A stretch of 64,000 bases of DNA, taken from Reyranella massiliensis 521 (lineage in GTDB: Bacteria > Pseudomonadota > Alphaproteobacteria > Reyranellales > Reyranellaceae). The stretch is taken from contig CAMARK010000005.1 of NCBI GenBank assembly GCA_945860205.1, forward strand, positions 1 to 64,000, written 5' to 3'. Made by a program: the position numbers and the translations under genes. The notes beneath the pieces are model-generated. The model was not told the origin of the DNA. It made no database searches and worked only from the letters and a program-made list of their open reading frames with translations. Shown piece by piece: positions 34,663 through 42,231 of this stretch (positions are counted from its first letter, which is position 1; the number at the start of each line of letters is the position of its first letter).

Positions 34663-35333
34663 AGGACTTTACCCTCCCGGCCGCGCTCAACAACGCGCGC
34701 TGGTGCGACGCGGTCTGCCGCGCGCATGGCACTCCCGGCCGCTTCCTGCTGCACAGCTGGGTCAATGCCCAGCCGGCGCCGCGCTTCTATCCCAATGTCG
34801 TCACCCTGCAGCCCGGCAAGGCGGTCGTGGCCGAACAGCGCGAGGCGGTCGACCTCCTCGTGAAGTCCAACCTGCCCGGCCGCTGGTCGGTGAAGGACAG
34901 CTTCCGCACGCTCGACCTCTCGCGCCTGGGCTTCGAGCTGCTGTTTGAGGCGCGCTGGATCCGCAACGCGATGCCCTTGCCCGGCCATCCGTCGGACATC
35001 GTCTGGCAGCGCGAAACCAAGGGAACAGGCAAGGGCGCGGCGGGCCTGCCGTTCGGCGATCCCGATTTCGCGATGTTCACCGGACGCCGCTGCTTTCAGG
35101 CCGTGGCGGGCGGCATGCTCTATCGCGCCGAGGGTGTCGTCGGCTTGTCCAACGTGGTCGCCGATGCCGCCGATGCCCGTGCGGTGTGGCGTTCGCTGGC
35201 GCTTCTTGCCGCTCAAACTTTTCCGCGATTGCCGCTGGTCGGCTATGAATCCGGCGAGGAGTTGAAGGCGGCGAGCGATGCCGGCTTCGAGATCGGCGAC
35301 AAGCTCCGGATCTGGGTCAGGTCGAAGGACTGA
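34659..35333 (+). CDS. GNAT family N-acetyltransferase, apparent CTG start
   Basis: A 224-residue protein if translation begins at CTG 34659 (overlapping the permease TGA as CTGA). No ATG, GTG or TTG occurs in frame until 34827, which would remove 56 residues. The upstream 56 codons read as real protein ([39 protein letters not shown]), and GAGAGGA lies 9 bases before the CTG. The remainder looks like a GNAT fold (SFRTLDLSRLGFELLFEARWI, FPRLPLVGYESGEELKAASD). Acetyl acceptor unknown. The end overlaps the convergent RluA-type gene by 17 bases. Confidence 0.7.
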   Translation: MKDFTLPAALNNARWCDAVCRAHGTPGRFLLHSWVNAQPAPRFYPNVVTLQPGKAVVAEQREAVDLLVKSNLPGRWSVKDSFRTLDLSRLGFELLFEARWIRNAMPLPGHPSDIVWQRETKGTGKGAAGLPFGDPDFAMFTGRRCFQAVAGGMLYRAEGVVGLSNVVADAADARAVWRSLALLAAQTFPRLPLVGYESGEELKAASDAGFEIGDKLRIWVRSKD

Positions 35334-36015
35334 AACCGCAAGCCAGCAACGCCGCCATCATGTGCGGCGGCGGCGGCGCGGTCACCACGACTGGCGGCTT
35401 GTTCTTCGACAGCGCCAGCACGATCGCGCGTGAATGCAGGTGCAACTGCTGTCCCGCCTCGGGCCGGCCGTAGAAGCGGTCGCCGATCACCGGGCAGCCG
35501 GCGTCTGCGCAATGGACGCGAATCTGGTGCGTGCGTCCGGTTTCCGGCTTCAGCTCCAGCCAGGTCATGCCCGGGGCGCGGCCCAGCGTGCGATAGCGCG
35601 TCACGGCGGTCTGGCCCTTGCTGGAAACTTTTACCGTCCAGCCGGTCTTGCTGTTGAGCTTGAGCAGGTTCTTGTCGAACACGCCGTCCTCGGCGGGCGG
35701 CGCGCCTTGCACCACGGCCCAATAAGTCTTCTCGGTCGTGTGACCGGAGAAAAGGCGGCCGAGCTTGGCCAGCGCCTTGGGGTGCCGTCCCAGCACCAGC
35801 ACACCAGATGTGTCGGCGTCGAGACGATGAGCGAGGGCGGGAGGTCGCGGCAGGCCGAAACGCAGCGCGTCGAAACACTCTTCCAGGTTCGGCGCGCGAC
35901 TGGGGCCGGCATGGACGGCGAGACCGGCCGGCTTGTCGATCACCAGGATCAGCCCGTCGCGATGCAGCACGCGGGCCTGGATCTCCTCGGCCGAGAGAGG
36001 CGCTGGCCGGCTCAT
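35317..36015 (-). CDS. RluA-family pseudouridine synthase
   Basis: A 232-residue pseudouridine synthase. The catalytic motif HRLDADTSGVLVLG carries the Asp nucleophile. LKPETGRTHQIRVHCADAGCPVIGD is the family motif near the RNA-binding cleft. The N-terminal S4 domain is absent, as in RluA/TruC-type enzymes. It probably modifies uridines of rRNA or tRNA. ATG 36015 overlaps the amidase TGA (ATGA), so it is co-translated with a metabolic operon, an unusual partner. Confidence 0.85.
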   Translation of the reverse strand: MSRPAPLSAEEIQARVLHRDGLILVIDKPAGLAVHAGPSRAPNLEECFDALRFGLPRPPALAHRLDADTSGVLVLGRHPKALAKLGRLFSGHTTEKTYWAVVQGAPPAEDGVFDKNLLKLNSKTGWTVKVSSKGQTAVTRYRTLGRAPGMTWLELKPETGRTHQIRVHCADAGCPVIGDRFYGRPEAGQQLHLHSRAIVLALSKNKPPVVVTAPPPPHMMAALLACGFSPST

Positions 36016-37433
36016 AGATCCGGCCGGCGCGACAGCCAGTCCTCGGAATGCTCATAGAGCGCCGCTGCGCGCAGCACCGAGGCATCGTCGCGAAAGCGGC
36101 CGACGATTTGCAAGCCAATCGGCAATCCCTCGGTATCGTAGCCGCAGCAAAGCGTCAGCGCCGGGTGGCCGGTGATGTTGAACGGCATGGTGTAAGGAAA
36201 CCAGTTACGCCTGAGCTCGCCCACCTCGACGCCGTCGACTTGGATCGGTTCGAACAGATCTTGGTCGATGGGCAGGGCCGTGCGCGAGAGCGTCGGCGTC
36301 ACCAGATAGTCGGCGGTCTCGAACCAGCGCTGTACCATGCGGAAGATCTCGGTGCGCTGGAACTGGGCGCGCTGGTAATCGGCGCCGCTCCATTCGGCCG
36401 CCATCGCGACCTGGCGCACCAGCGAGGGCGTCATGCGATTGCCGTCGCGGCGGATTAGCTCGTCGAAGCGCGCCTTCCAGGTCGTGTGGTTGATGGTCGT
36501 CCACACCGGCGCCATGTCGGGCAGTTCTTCGTCGAGCTCGACCAGCTCGGCGCCCAGCTCGCGCAGTCTGCCGAGCGAGCGCTCGAACGCTGCACGCACG
36601 TCCCTGGCAACCGTTGTCTCGCCGAAAGTGGCGCTGAACAGGATGCGCTTGCCTTTCAGCGTGCCTTCGGACCGGGCGGCGGCGATGTAATCCTGCGACG
36701 CGAGGCCGATCGACCACGGATCGGAAGGATGAGGCCCGGTCATGGCCTGCAGCATCAGGGCGGTGTCCATCACCGTGCGCGTCATCGGCGTCACGTAGGT
36801 GTAGTTTCCGAAGGCGTCGGCCACCTGGCTGTGCGGGATGACACCGTTGCTTTGCTTGAGGCCAACCATGCCGTTGGCCGCGGCCGGAATGCGCGTCGAG
36901 CCGCCGCCGTCGGTGGCGATGCCGATTGGCCCGATGCCGGCCGCGACCGCGACGGCCGCGCCGCCGCTGGAACCGCCGGCTGTGTGACCCGCACTCCAGG
37001 CATTGCGCGTGCGGCCAAACAGCGGGGCGTCGGTCAGCGCCTTGTGACCGAACTCCGGCGTCGTGGTCTTGCCGAACAGGATCGCACCGGCGGATTTCAT
37101 CCGGGCCGCGGCGACAGCGTCTTCCTTGGGCACATTGTCCTCGTGCAGCAGCGAGCCGAAAGTCGTGCGAACGCCTGCCGTGTTGACGAGGTCCTTGGCG
37201 GCGAAGGGGATGCCGTGCAGCAGGCCGAGCGGCTTGCCGTCCATCACCGCCTGCTCCGCCGCCTGCGCCGCCGCCAGGGCCTGTTCGCCGGCGATGGTGA
37301 TGAAGCAGTTCAGCACCGGCTGCAGTCTCTCCGCCCGCGCCAGCACTGCCTTGGTCAGTTCGACCGGCGAGACCCTCTTTGCTGCAATCTGGTCACGCAG
37401 GTCGGAAGCGGAGAGGAGGGTGAGGTCGGTCAA
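36012..37433 (-). CDS. Amidase (amidase-signature family)
   Basis: A 473-residue amidase. The catalytic Lys is in HGIPFAAKDLV. TAGGSSGGAAVAVAAG is the signature, with GIATDGGGSTRIPAA at the cis-Ser/nucleophile. It differs from the amidase at 20593 and is closer to GatA-like and aryl amidases. The TTG at 37433 is chosen because it overlaps the FAA-hydrolase TGA (TTGA) and family sequence (LTDLTLLSASDL) starts there; a longer open frame upstream is not family-like. It is the middle gene of an FAA hydrolase-amidase-RluA operon. Confidence 0.82.
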   Translation of the reverse strand: MTDLTLLSASDLRDQIAAKRVSPVELTKAVLARAERLQPVLNCFITIAGEQALAAAQAAEQAVMDGKPLGLLHGIPFAAKDLVNTAGVRTTFGSLLHEDNVPKEDAVAAARMKSAGAILFGKTTTPEFGHKALTDAPLFGRTRNAWSAGHTAGGSSGGAAVAVAAGIGPIGIATDGGGSTRIPAAANGMVGLKQSNGVIPHSQVADAFGNYTYVTPMTRTVMDTALMLQAMTGPHPSDPWSIGLASQDYIAAARSEGTLKGKRILFSATFGETTVARDVRAAFERSLGRLRELGAELVELDEELPDMAPVWTTINHTTWKARFDELIRRDGNRMTPSLVRQVAMAAEWSGADYQRAQFQRTEIFRMVQRWFETADYLVTPTLSRTALPIDQDLFEPIQVDGVEVGELRRNWFPYTMPFNITGHPALTLCCGYDTEGLPIGLQIVGRFRDDASVLRAAALYEHSEDWLSRRPDL

Positions 37434-38566
37434 CGCAGCAGGCCGCGCGCCGCCAGGTTGCGCATCAGGGCCGACGCCCCGAACGTCCAGGGCGGGATCT
37501 TGTCGCAATGGTTCACCTTGTTGGTGAGCGTGCCGAGCTTGGGCGAGCGGATCGAGACGAGATCGCCCACCACATGGGTGAAGCCGGTGCCGCCTGGCGT
37601 GCGCGGCTGCGTCGGTGCGAACAGCGTGCCGGTCATCAGCACCATGCCGTCGGGATACTGGTGCGTGCCGCCCATCGCCTGGCGCACGAGGTCGGTCGGA
37701 TCGCGGCTGATCTTGGAGAGATCGCTGGCGCCGCGCAGCCGGAACTGGTCCGGTCCGGTCACTTCCAGTTCGACCTTGGCCTTGCGCACATCGTCGAGCG
37801 AGAAGGTCGAGTCGAACAGCCGGATAAAGGGGCCGATGGCGCAGGAGCCGTTGTTGTCCTTGGCGATACCGAGCAGGAGCGCACTACGACCCTCCATGTC
37901 GCGCAGATTGACGTCGTTGCCGAGCGTCGCGCCCATGATCGCACCCTTGGCGTTCACCACCAGCGTGACCTCGGGCTCGGGGTTGTTCCAGTCGGAGTCC
38001 GACCGGATGCCGATCTCCGCGCCAAAGCCGACGGCCGCCATGGCCGGCGCCTTGGTAAAGATCTCGGCATAGGGGCCGATGCCGACCTCGAGATAGGGCG
38101 ACCAGGCGCCGCGCGCCATCAGCGACTTCTTCAGCGCCTCGGCCTCGGCCGAGCCCGGCTTGATGGTGCTGACATCGGCGCCGATGATGGAGTTCAACTC
38201 GCCGCGCACCGCCTCGGCCCGCGTCGGATCGCCCTTGGCATGCTCCTCGATCAGCCGTTCGAGCAGGCTGACGGCGAAGGTGACGCCGGCCGCCTTGATG
38301 GCCTGCAGGTCGATCGGCGCCAGCAGGCTGGGCACGACCTCTTCCAGCGAGCCGACGCGCTCGCCCCGGGTGCGCGCGAGCGCCAGCGGATCGGCGGAAT
38401 TGCAAAGATCGGCCACGGTGGCGGCCGCTGCGGTGATGTCGAACACCCCGTCGGATCGCACGGCCACGACACTGGGGCCGCCCGGCGTGCCCTTTCGCCA
38501 GATACGACCGATCAGGGTGCCGGCGGTGCCGTCCTCGGGAAGAATCTCGCTGCTCAAACCTGCCAC
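37430..38566 (-). CDS. Fumarylacetoacetate hydrolase family protein
   Basis: A 378-residue protein with an FAH-type C-terminal domain. Blocks include EVGIGPYAEIFTKAP, GFGAEIGIRSDSDWNNPEPEVTLVV, GATLGNDVNLRDMEG and SCAIGPFIRLFDSTF. The conserved acidic metal ligands are present. Such enzymes hydrolyse or decarboxylate acylpyruvate-type or related intermediates, or act as dehydratases on sugar acids. The GTG start (38566) is inferred; a TTG nearby is possible. It is divergent from the DapA-like gene with a 71-base gap. Confidence 0.82.
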   Translation of the reverse strand: MAGLSSEILPEDGTAGTLIGRIWRKGTPGGPSVVAVRSDGVFDITAAAATVADLCNSADPLALARTRGERVGSLEEVVPSLLAPIDLQAIKAAGVTFAVSLLERLIEEHAKGDPTRAEAVRGELNSIIGADVSTIKPGSAEAEALKKSLMARGAWSPYLEVGIGPYAEIFTKAPAMAAVGFGAEIGIRSDSDWNNPEPEVTLVVNAKGAIMGATLGNDVNLRDMEGRSALLLGIAKDNNGSCAIGPFIRLFDSTFSLDDVRKAKVELEVTGPDQFRLRGASDLSKISRDPTDLVRQAMGGTHQYPDGMVLMTGTLFAPTQPRTPGGTGFTHVVGDLVSIRSPKLGTLTNKVNHCDKIPPWTFGASALMRNLAARGLLR

Positions 38567-38637
38567 TGGACGTCTCCGGCGCTTCGTTGCAGAAAAGGCG
38601 CGCCACTCCCACGCCTCTTCCCAAGGGAAATCAAATC

Positions 38638-39579
38638 ATGGCCACCGCGCGGATCAAAGGCGTTCTTTCGCCCGTCGTCACACCCTTCAAGCGCGATCTG
38701 TCGCCGGATGTCGGCCGATTCATCGCCCACTGCAAGTGGCTGATCAGCCAGGATTGTGGTCTCGCCGTGTTCGGCACCAACTCCGAGGCCAATTCTATGT
38801 CGGCCGACGAGCGCATGGGCCTTCTGGAAGCTGCCGTTTCGGCCGGCGTTCCGACGGCGCGCATGATGCCCGGAACCGGCGCCTCCTCGATCACCGAAGC
38901 CGCCAAGGTGAGCGCGCACGCCACCAAGCTCGGCGTCGGCGGCGTGCTGATGCTGCCGCCTTTCTACTACAAGGGCGTGCCGGAAGAGGGGCTTTTCCGT
39001 TTCTTTTCCGAGGTGGTGCAGCGCGTCGGCGACGACCGCTTGCGCGTCTATCTCTATCATATCCCGCCCGTGTCGGCGGTGCCGATCACGCACAAGCTGG
39101 TCGAGCGCCTCATGAAAGCTTACCCGAAGCAGATCGCCGGCATGAAGGATTCGTCGGACGACTGGCCGCATACCAAGAGCATGATCGACGCCTTCGCCAA
39201 GGACGGCTTCGACGTCTTCTCCGGCAACGAGAAGCCGCTGCTCGAGAATATCAAGGCGGGCGGCGTGGGCTGTATCAGCGCCACGGCCAACATCAACCCG
39301 GGCAAGATCGCCGAGACGTTCCGCAAGTATGGAACGCCCGAGGCCGACACACTCCAGGCCTGGATCAACGAGGTCCGCGGCGTCATGCAGGGCTACGTCA
39401 TGATCCCGGCGCTGAAGTACGTGATCGCCCACTATGCCGGCGACGCGCCGTGGATGCCGGTTCGTCCGCCGCTGGTCGAGACCGACGAGAAGACCGGCAA
39501 GGACATGATCGCCAAGCTCGACAAGCTCGGCTTCACCATGCCCGGCCTCAAGCAGGCGATGGCGGTCGCTGCTGAATGA
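38638..39579 (+). CDS. Dihydrodipicolinate synthase family protein (DapA/NanA superfamily)
   Basis: A 313-residue TIM-barrel Schiff-base lyase. The lysine is in AGMKDSS and the partner Tyr in LYLYHIPP. The N-terminal GVLSPVVTPFKRD and FGTNSEANSMSADER replace the usual GTTGE motif, so it is not canonical DapA. Such relatives act as aldolases or dehydratases in sugar-acid or hydroxyacid degradation. The ATG at 38638 follows AAGGGAAA. Paired with the divergent FAA hydrolase, it suggests a sugar-acid-like pathway. A long hairpin follows the stop. Confidence 0.83.
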   Translation: MATARIKGVLSPVVTPFKRDLSPDVGRFIAHCKWLISQDCGLAVFGTNSEANSMSADERMGLLEAAVSAGVPTARMMPGTGASSITEAAKVSAHATKLGVGGVLMLPPFYYKGVPEEGLFRFFSEVVQRVGDDRLRVYLYHIPPVSAVPITHKLVERLMKAYPKQIAGMKDSSDDWPHTKSMIDAFAKDGFDVFSGNEKPLLENIKAGGVGCISATANINPGKIAETFRKYGTPEADTLQAWINEVRGVMQGYVMIPALKYVIAHYAGDAPWMPVRPPLVETDEKTGKDMIAKLDKLGFTMPGLKQAMAVAAE

Positions 39580-39588
39580 GACCGCTGA

Positions 39589-39649
39589 GAGCGCGCCACT
39601 CCAGTGGCGCTCATCCTCATGAGAAGAGCGCCACTGGAGTCGCGCGCTC
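39589..39649. repeat. Long imperfect inverted repeat (hairpin) after the DapA-like gene
   Basis: Two 24-base arms (39589-39612 and 39626-39649) are reverse complements at 23 of 24 positions, around a 13-base loop. Each arm contains its own near-palindrome (GCCACTCCAGTGGC in the left arm), so the structure can also fold as a cruciform of two hairpins. It could be a strong terminator or a dispersed palindromic repeat. The next gene on this strand is 200 bases away. A 12-base piece of the same sequence (GCGCGCCACTCC) also occurs at 38598-38609 upstream of the DapA-like gene. Confidence 0.8.
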
Positions 39650-39659
39650 CCAGCAATGA

Positions 39660-39689
39660 TTGACAGGTACAGGCCAGAAGCCTTACAAA
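39660..39689 (+). promoter_or_regulatory. Candidate sigma-70 promoter
   Basis: TTGACA at 39660-39665 matches the -35 consensus exactly. A -10-like TTACAA (39683-39688) or TACAAA (39684-39689) follows at 17-18 bases. Transcription would start near 39695, about 155 bases before the GNAT gene ATG at 39851. Confidence 0.5.
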
Positions 39690-39771
39690 ATACCCATGCG
39701 CACGACCCTGTCCCAGAACGCTTGGTATTTTACGCCCCTTACATAGGCGGCGCGAAGGGTCATGACTCAAC

Positions 39772-39796
39772 GAAGCCGCCGCATCCCGGCGGCTTC
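39772..39796 (+). terminator. Stable 9-bp hairpin in the leader upstream of the GNAT gene
   Basis: GAAGCCGCC (39772-39780) pairs perfectly with GGCGGCTTC (39788-39796) around GCATCCC and is followed by TGTGTTTCT. It resembles an intrinsic terminator with an imperfect T-run. With the promoter at 39660 it would end a transcript of about 105 bases, as a small RNA or an attenuated leader of the GNAT genes at 39851 and 40321. Confidence 0.45.
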
Positions 39797-39850
39797 TGTG
39801 TTTCTGGAATAGGCCTCCGGGCCGCGGCGGGACCGCAACCGGAGGACGAC

Positions 39851-40321
39851 ATGTCGATCATCGAAGCAGAACTTGAAGAGATGGAACCGCCGCTGCAGCC
39901 GCCATCAATTCGCGTGCGGCTGGCGGGGCCACGCGACTGTACGGCGTTGTGCGACCTGCTGGACAATCCGGCCGGCGCCCGCGAGCAGGTGCTGACCTGG
40001 CTGGAAAGCCCGGGCACGACGCTTCTGGTGGCTCAGAGCGAGCTCGGCATCCTGGGCGTCGCCGTTCTGATCACGCGCATCGTGCCGATGCCCGGCGCAG
40101 GCGCACACAAGGTCGTCGAGGTCGACAATCTCGTGGTGCGCGCCGACCTGCGTGGCCGCCGTATCGGCCGCCGCCTGCTCGCCGCCGCCGTCGAATGGTC
40201 GCGCCAGCGCCGCGCCGTCCAGGTGGAGGCCGTCGTCGGCGATCTCCACCGGGACGCTCGGCGCTTCTACGAGAGTTTCGGCTTCGCGGCGGCCAACGAT
40301 CGGCTCGTGCTGGCGGCGTGA
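39851..40321 (+). CDS. GNAT family N-acetyltransferase
   Basis: A 156-residue acetyltransferase. VRLAGPRDCTALCDLL is the start of the GNAT domain, VVEVDNLVVRADLRGRRIGRRLLAAA the acetyl-CoA binding A-motif (R/Q-x-x-G-x-G/A), and ARRFYESFGFAAAND the B-motif with the conserved FYESFGF. ATG 39851 lies 5 bases from GGAGG (39841-39845); the longer open frame upstream is not family-like. It is coupled to the next, truncated GNAT gene by TGATG, and the two are related copies. Confidence 0.85.
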   Translation: MSIIEAELEEMEPPLQPPSIRVRLAGPRDCTALCDLLDNPAGAREQVLTWLESPGTTLLVAQSELGILGVAVLITRIVPMPGAGAHKVVEVDNLVVRADLRGRRIGRRLLAAAVEWSRQRRAVQVEAVVGDLHRDARRFYESFGFAAANDRLVLAA

Positions 40322-40632
40322 TGTCTATCTTCGTGCGCCCGGCGACGCTCGGCGACTACCAGGCGCTCTGCGCCCTGTTCGAAGAGCTGGACGAATTCCA
40401 CCGCAAGGCGCGGCCGGACTTCTTCCGCTCCTTCGATGGGCCGGCGCGGAGCTGGGAGCAGGTCGGGCGTTGGCTCGCCGGCCCTGCTTCGACCGTGCTC
40501 GTGGCTGAGGAAGGGGACGAGCTCATCGGCCTCTCGCTGCTGTTGCCGCGACCGCAGCCGCCGTTCGCCGGCGCCGTGCCGCGCAAAGTGGTGGTGATCG
40601 ACAATCTCGTGGTCCGTGCGGATAGCCGGGAT
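40321..40632 (+). pseudogene. GNAT acetyltransferase truncated at a deletion junction
   Basis: The gene starts ATG 40321 and reads MSIFVRPATLGDYQALCALF up to KVVVIDNLVVRADSR (residue 103), just like the intact GNAT copy at 39851 up to the acetyl-CoA motif. At that point the frame changes. The expected GRGIGRxLL motif and the C-terminal roughly 50 residues (including the FYExxGF part) are missing, and the following bases encode the middle of a histidine phosphatase in another frame. The open frame continues out of register to 40767. The acetyl-CoA site is incomplete, so it is almost certainly inactive. Confidence 0.78.
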
Positions 40633-41158
40633 CGGTCGCGCGCTGAAAGCGGAGCTGGCCGGCGCCTGCGGGCCGACGGTCTTCCTGCGCAGTCCGCTGG
40701 GTCGGACCCGGGAAACTTCTTTGATCGTGGGTCGCGAGTTGGGGCTCGATCCCGCTGCATGGCGTGACGATCCGAGGTTGGCCGAGGTGGGTTTCGGTCG
40801 TTGGGAAGGCTCGACCTGGCAGGAGATCGAAGCCGTTCGCCCCGATGCGCACACCCAATGGCGCGCCGACCCGGCGGGATTCACGACGCCGGGGGGCGAG
40901 ACGTACTTCAGCCTGCGGCAGAGGTCCGCGGCCGTGCTGGCCGAGATCGCAGCCCTGGGGACGCGAACCGTCGCGGTCGGCCATGGCGTGAGCGGCGCCG
41001 TCTTGCGAGGGCTGCACCTCGGCCTCGACGCCCGCTCCACGATCGCGCTGGAAAAGCCACAGAAAGCCTTCTTTAGGCTGCTTTCGGGTCGTGAAGAGCG
41101 GATTGAGGCACACGGCGACGACCGTGCGAGCAATCGAGGCGGGCAGCGGGCAATGTGA
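40625..41158 (+). pseudogene. Histidine phosphatase family protein lacking its N-terminal RHG motif
   Basis: The frame from about 40625 reads GIGRALKAELAGACGPTVFL and RSPLGRTRETSLIVGRELGL, then LAEVGFGRWEGSTWQEIEA and VAVGHGVSGAVLRGLHLGL with the second catalytic His. The family should begin 35-40 residues earlier with an L(V)RHGET-type motif carrying the phosphate-accepting His. That part is absent because the truncated GNAT gene is fused here. A GTG at 40616 could start a shortened protein of 180 residues, but it would lack the nucleophilic His. Confidence 0.75.
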
Positions 41159-41209
41159 TATACTCACTCCTCTTGCACACCCGTGCTGGACCAATGTGCA
41201 GGAGTTATC

Positions 41210-41698
41210 GTGGCAAAAAACAACGCGAAGCAGACGGCCGTGGCCAAGCCACCGTCGGTCCTGAAGCAGACGATGGCCAAGCCGATTTCCGGCTACACGG
41301 ATCCGGCGGCCCTGCGGACGTTGATGACGAACGCCAAGCGGCTGGGGCGCGACGATATTTGGCGCGAGGCCTTCCGGAAGCTGTGCTCGCTCGAGGGTGC
41401 GGAGCAGACCGAGCCGCTGCATCGCGATTTCTACGAGACGCTGGCAGCCTACGAGTATCTGTTGAGCCAGAAGAACGGCCGCGCCACCCGCGCCAGCCGG
41501 ACGCGCCTGAAACTCAAGAGCAAGGGAGTTATCCAGTGCCTGGAAGATTGGGTGACGAGCAAGACGCCGACCGAAGGCTATGAGCTGCTGATGGCCAACG
41601 GACTCGCTGAGATGACGGGCGAGAGTCTGGTGCTGAAATATCCGGAGCAATTCTCGGAAGCGGCGGTCGCCGCCGCCAAGGCGCGGATGGCGGCCTGA
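41210..41698 (+). CDS. Conserved-looking hypothetical protein
   Basis: A 162-residue protein starting at GTG 41210, with AGGAG at 41200-41204. The sequence is soluble and mainly helical: a basic N-terminus (AKNNAKQTAVAKPP), PISGYTDPAALRTLMTNAKRLGRDDIWREAFRKLCSL and YEYLLSQKNGRATRASRTRLKLKSKGVIQCLEDW, ending ESLVLKYPEQFSEAAVAAAKARM. I do not recognise a domain. The gene stands alone between the phosphatase remnant and the molybdenum hydroxylase pair. Confidence 0.68.
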   Translation: MAKNNAKQTAVAKPPSVLKQTMAKPISGYTDPAALRTLMTNAKRLGRDDIWREAFRKLCSLEGAEQTEPLHRDFYETLAAYEYLLSQKNGRATRASRTRLKLKSKGVIQCLEDWVTSKTPTEGYELLMANGLAEMTGESLVLKYPEQFSEAAVAAAKARMAA

Positions 41699-41754
41699 CG
41701 CCCGGCTTGCCGAATTGATGCCAAGGGTGATCTGATCGCCTAGGGGAGGCGGTC

Positions 41755-42231
41755 ATGAACATCACCCTCACGGTCAACGACGAGGCCCGATCGGTCGGCG
41801 CCGCGGAGAGCACGTCGCTTCTGGAAGTGCTGCGCAATCATCTCGGCCTGATGGGCACGCGCTACGGCTGCGGCTTGGAGCAGTGCGGTTGCTGCATGGT
41901 GCTGGTCGACGACCAGCCGGCCTATGCCTGCACCCGCGAGCTGGGCACGGTGGCGGGCCGCAAGGTCACCACCATCGAAGGGCTCGGCAGCGAGGCCAGG
42001 CCGCATCCGTTGCAGCAGGCGTTCCTCGACGAGCAGGCCGGCCAATGCGGCTACTGCCTGTCGGGAATCCTCATTTCCGCCAAGGCGCTACTCGATCGCA
42101 ATCCCGATCCCAGCCGCGCCGAGATCGTGGCGGCGCTGGACAAGCACCTCTGCCGGTGCGGCGCGCACCAGCGCATCCTGCGCGCCGTCGAGCGCGCGGC
42201 GGTAACGCTGCGGAGTGGAGCGGCGGCATGA
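41755..42231 (+). CDS. (2Fe-2S)-binding subunit of a molybdenum hydroxylase
   Basis: A 158-residue iron-sulfur subunit of the xanthine dehydrogenase family. The N-terminal plant-type cluster is GCGLEQCGCCMVLVDD plus CTRE. The C-terminal four-helix cluster has QCGYCLSGILISAKALL and HLCRCGAHQRILRAV. It carries two [2Fe-2S] clusters that relay electrons from the molybdopterin subunit encoded next. No FAD subunit gene is adjacent, as in IorAB/NicAB-type enzymes that pass electrons to a cytochrome. Its TGA overlaps the next ATG (ATGA). Confidence 0.88.
   Translation: MNITLTVNDEARSVGAAESTSLLEVLRNHLGLMGTRYGCGLEQCGCCMVLVDDQPAYACTRELGTVAGRKVTTIEGLGSEARPHPLQQAFLDEQAGQCGYCLSGILISAKALLDRNPDPSRAEIVAALDKHLCRCGAHQRILRAVERAAVTLRSGAAA

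Noticed and set aside
38598-38609. A second copy of GCGCGCCACTCC upstream of the DapA-like gene
   Set aside because: Twelve bases in GC-rich DNA can match by chance, so I did not call it a repeat element by itself.
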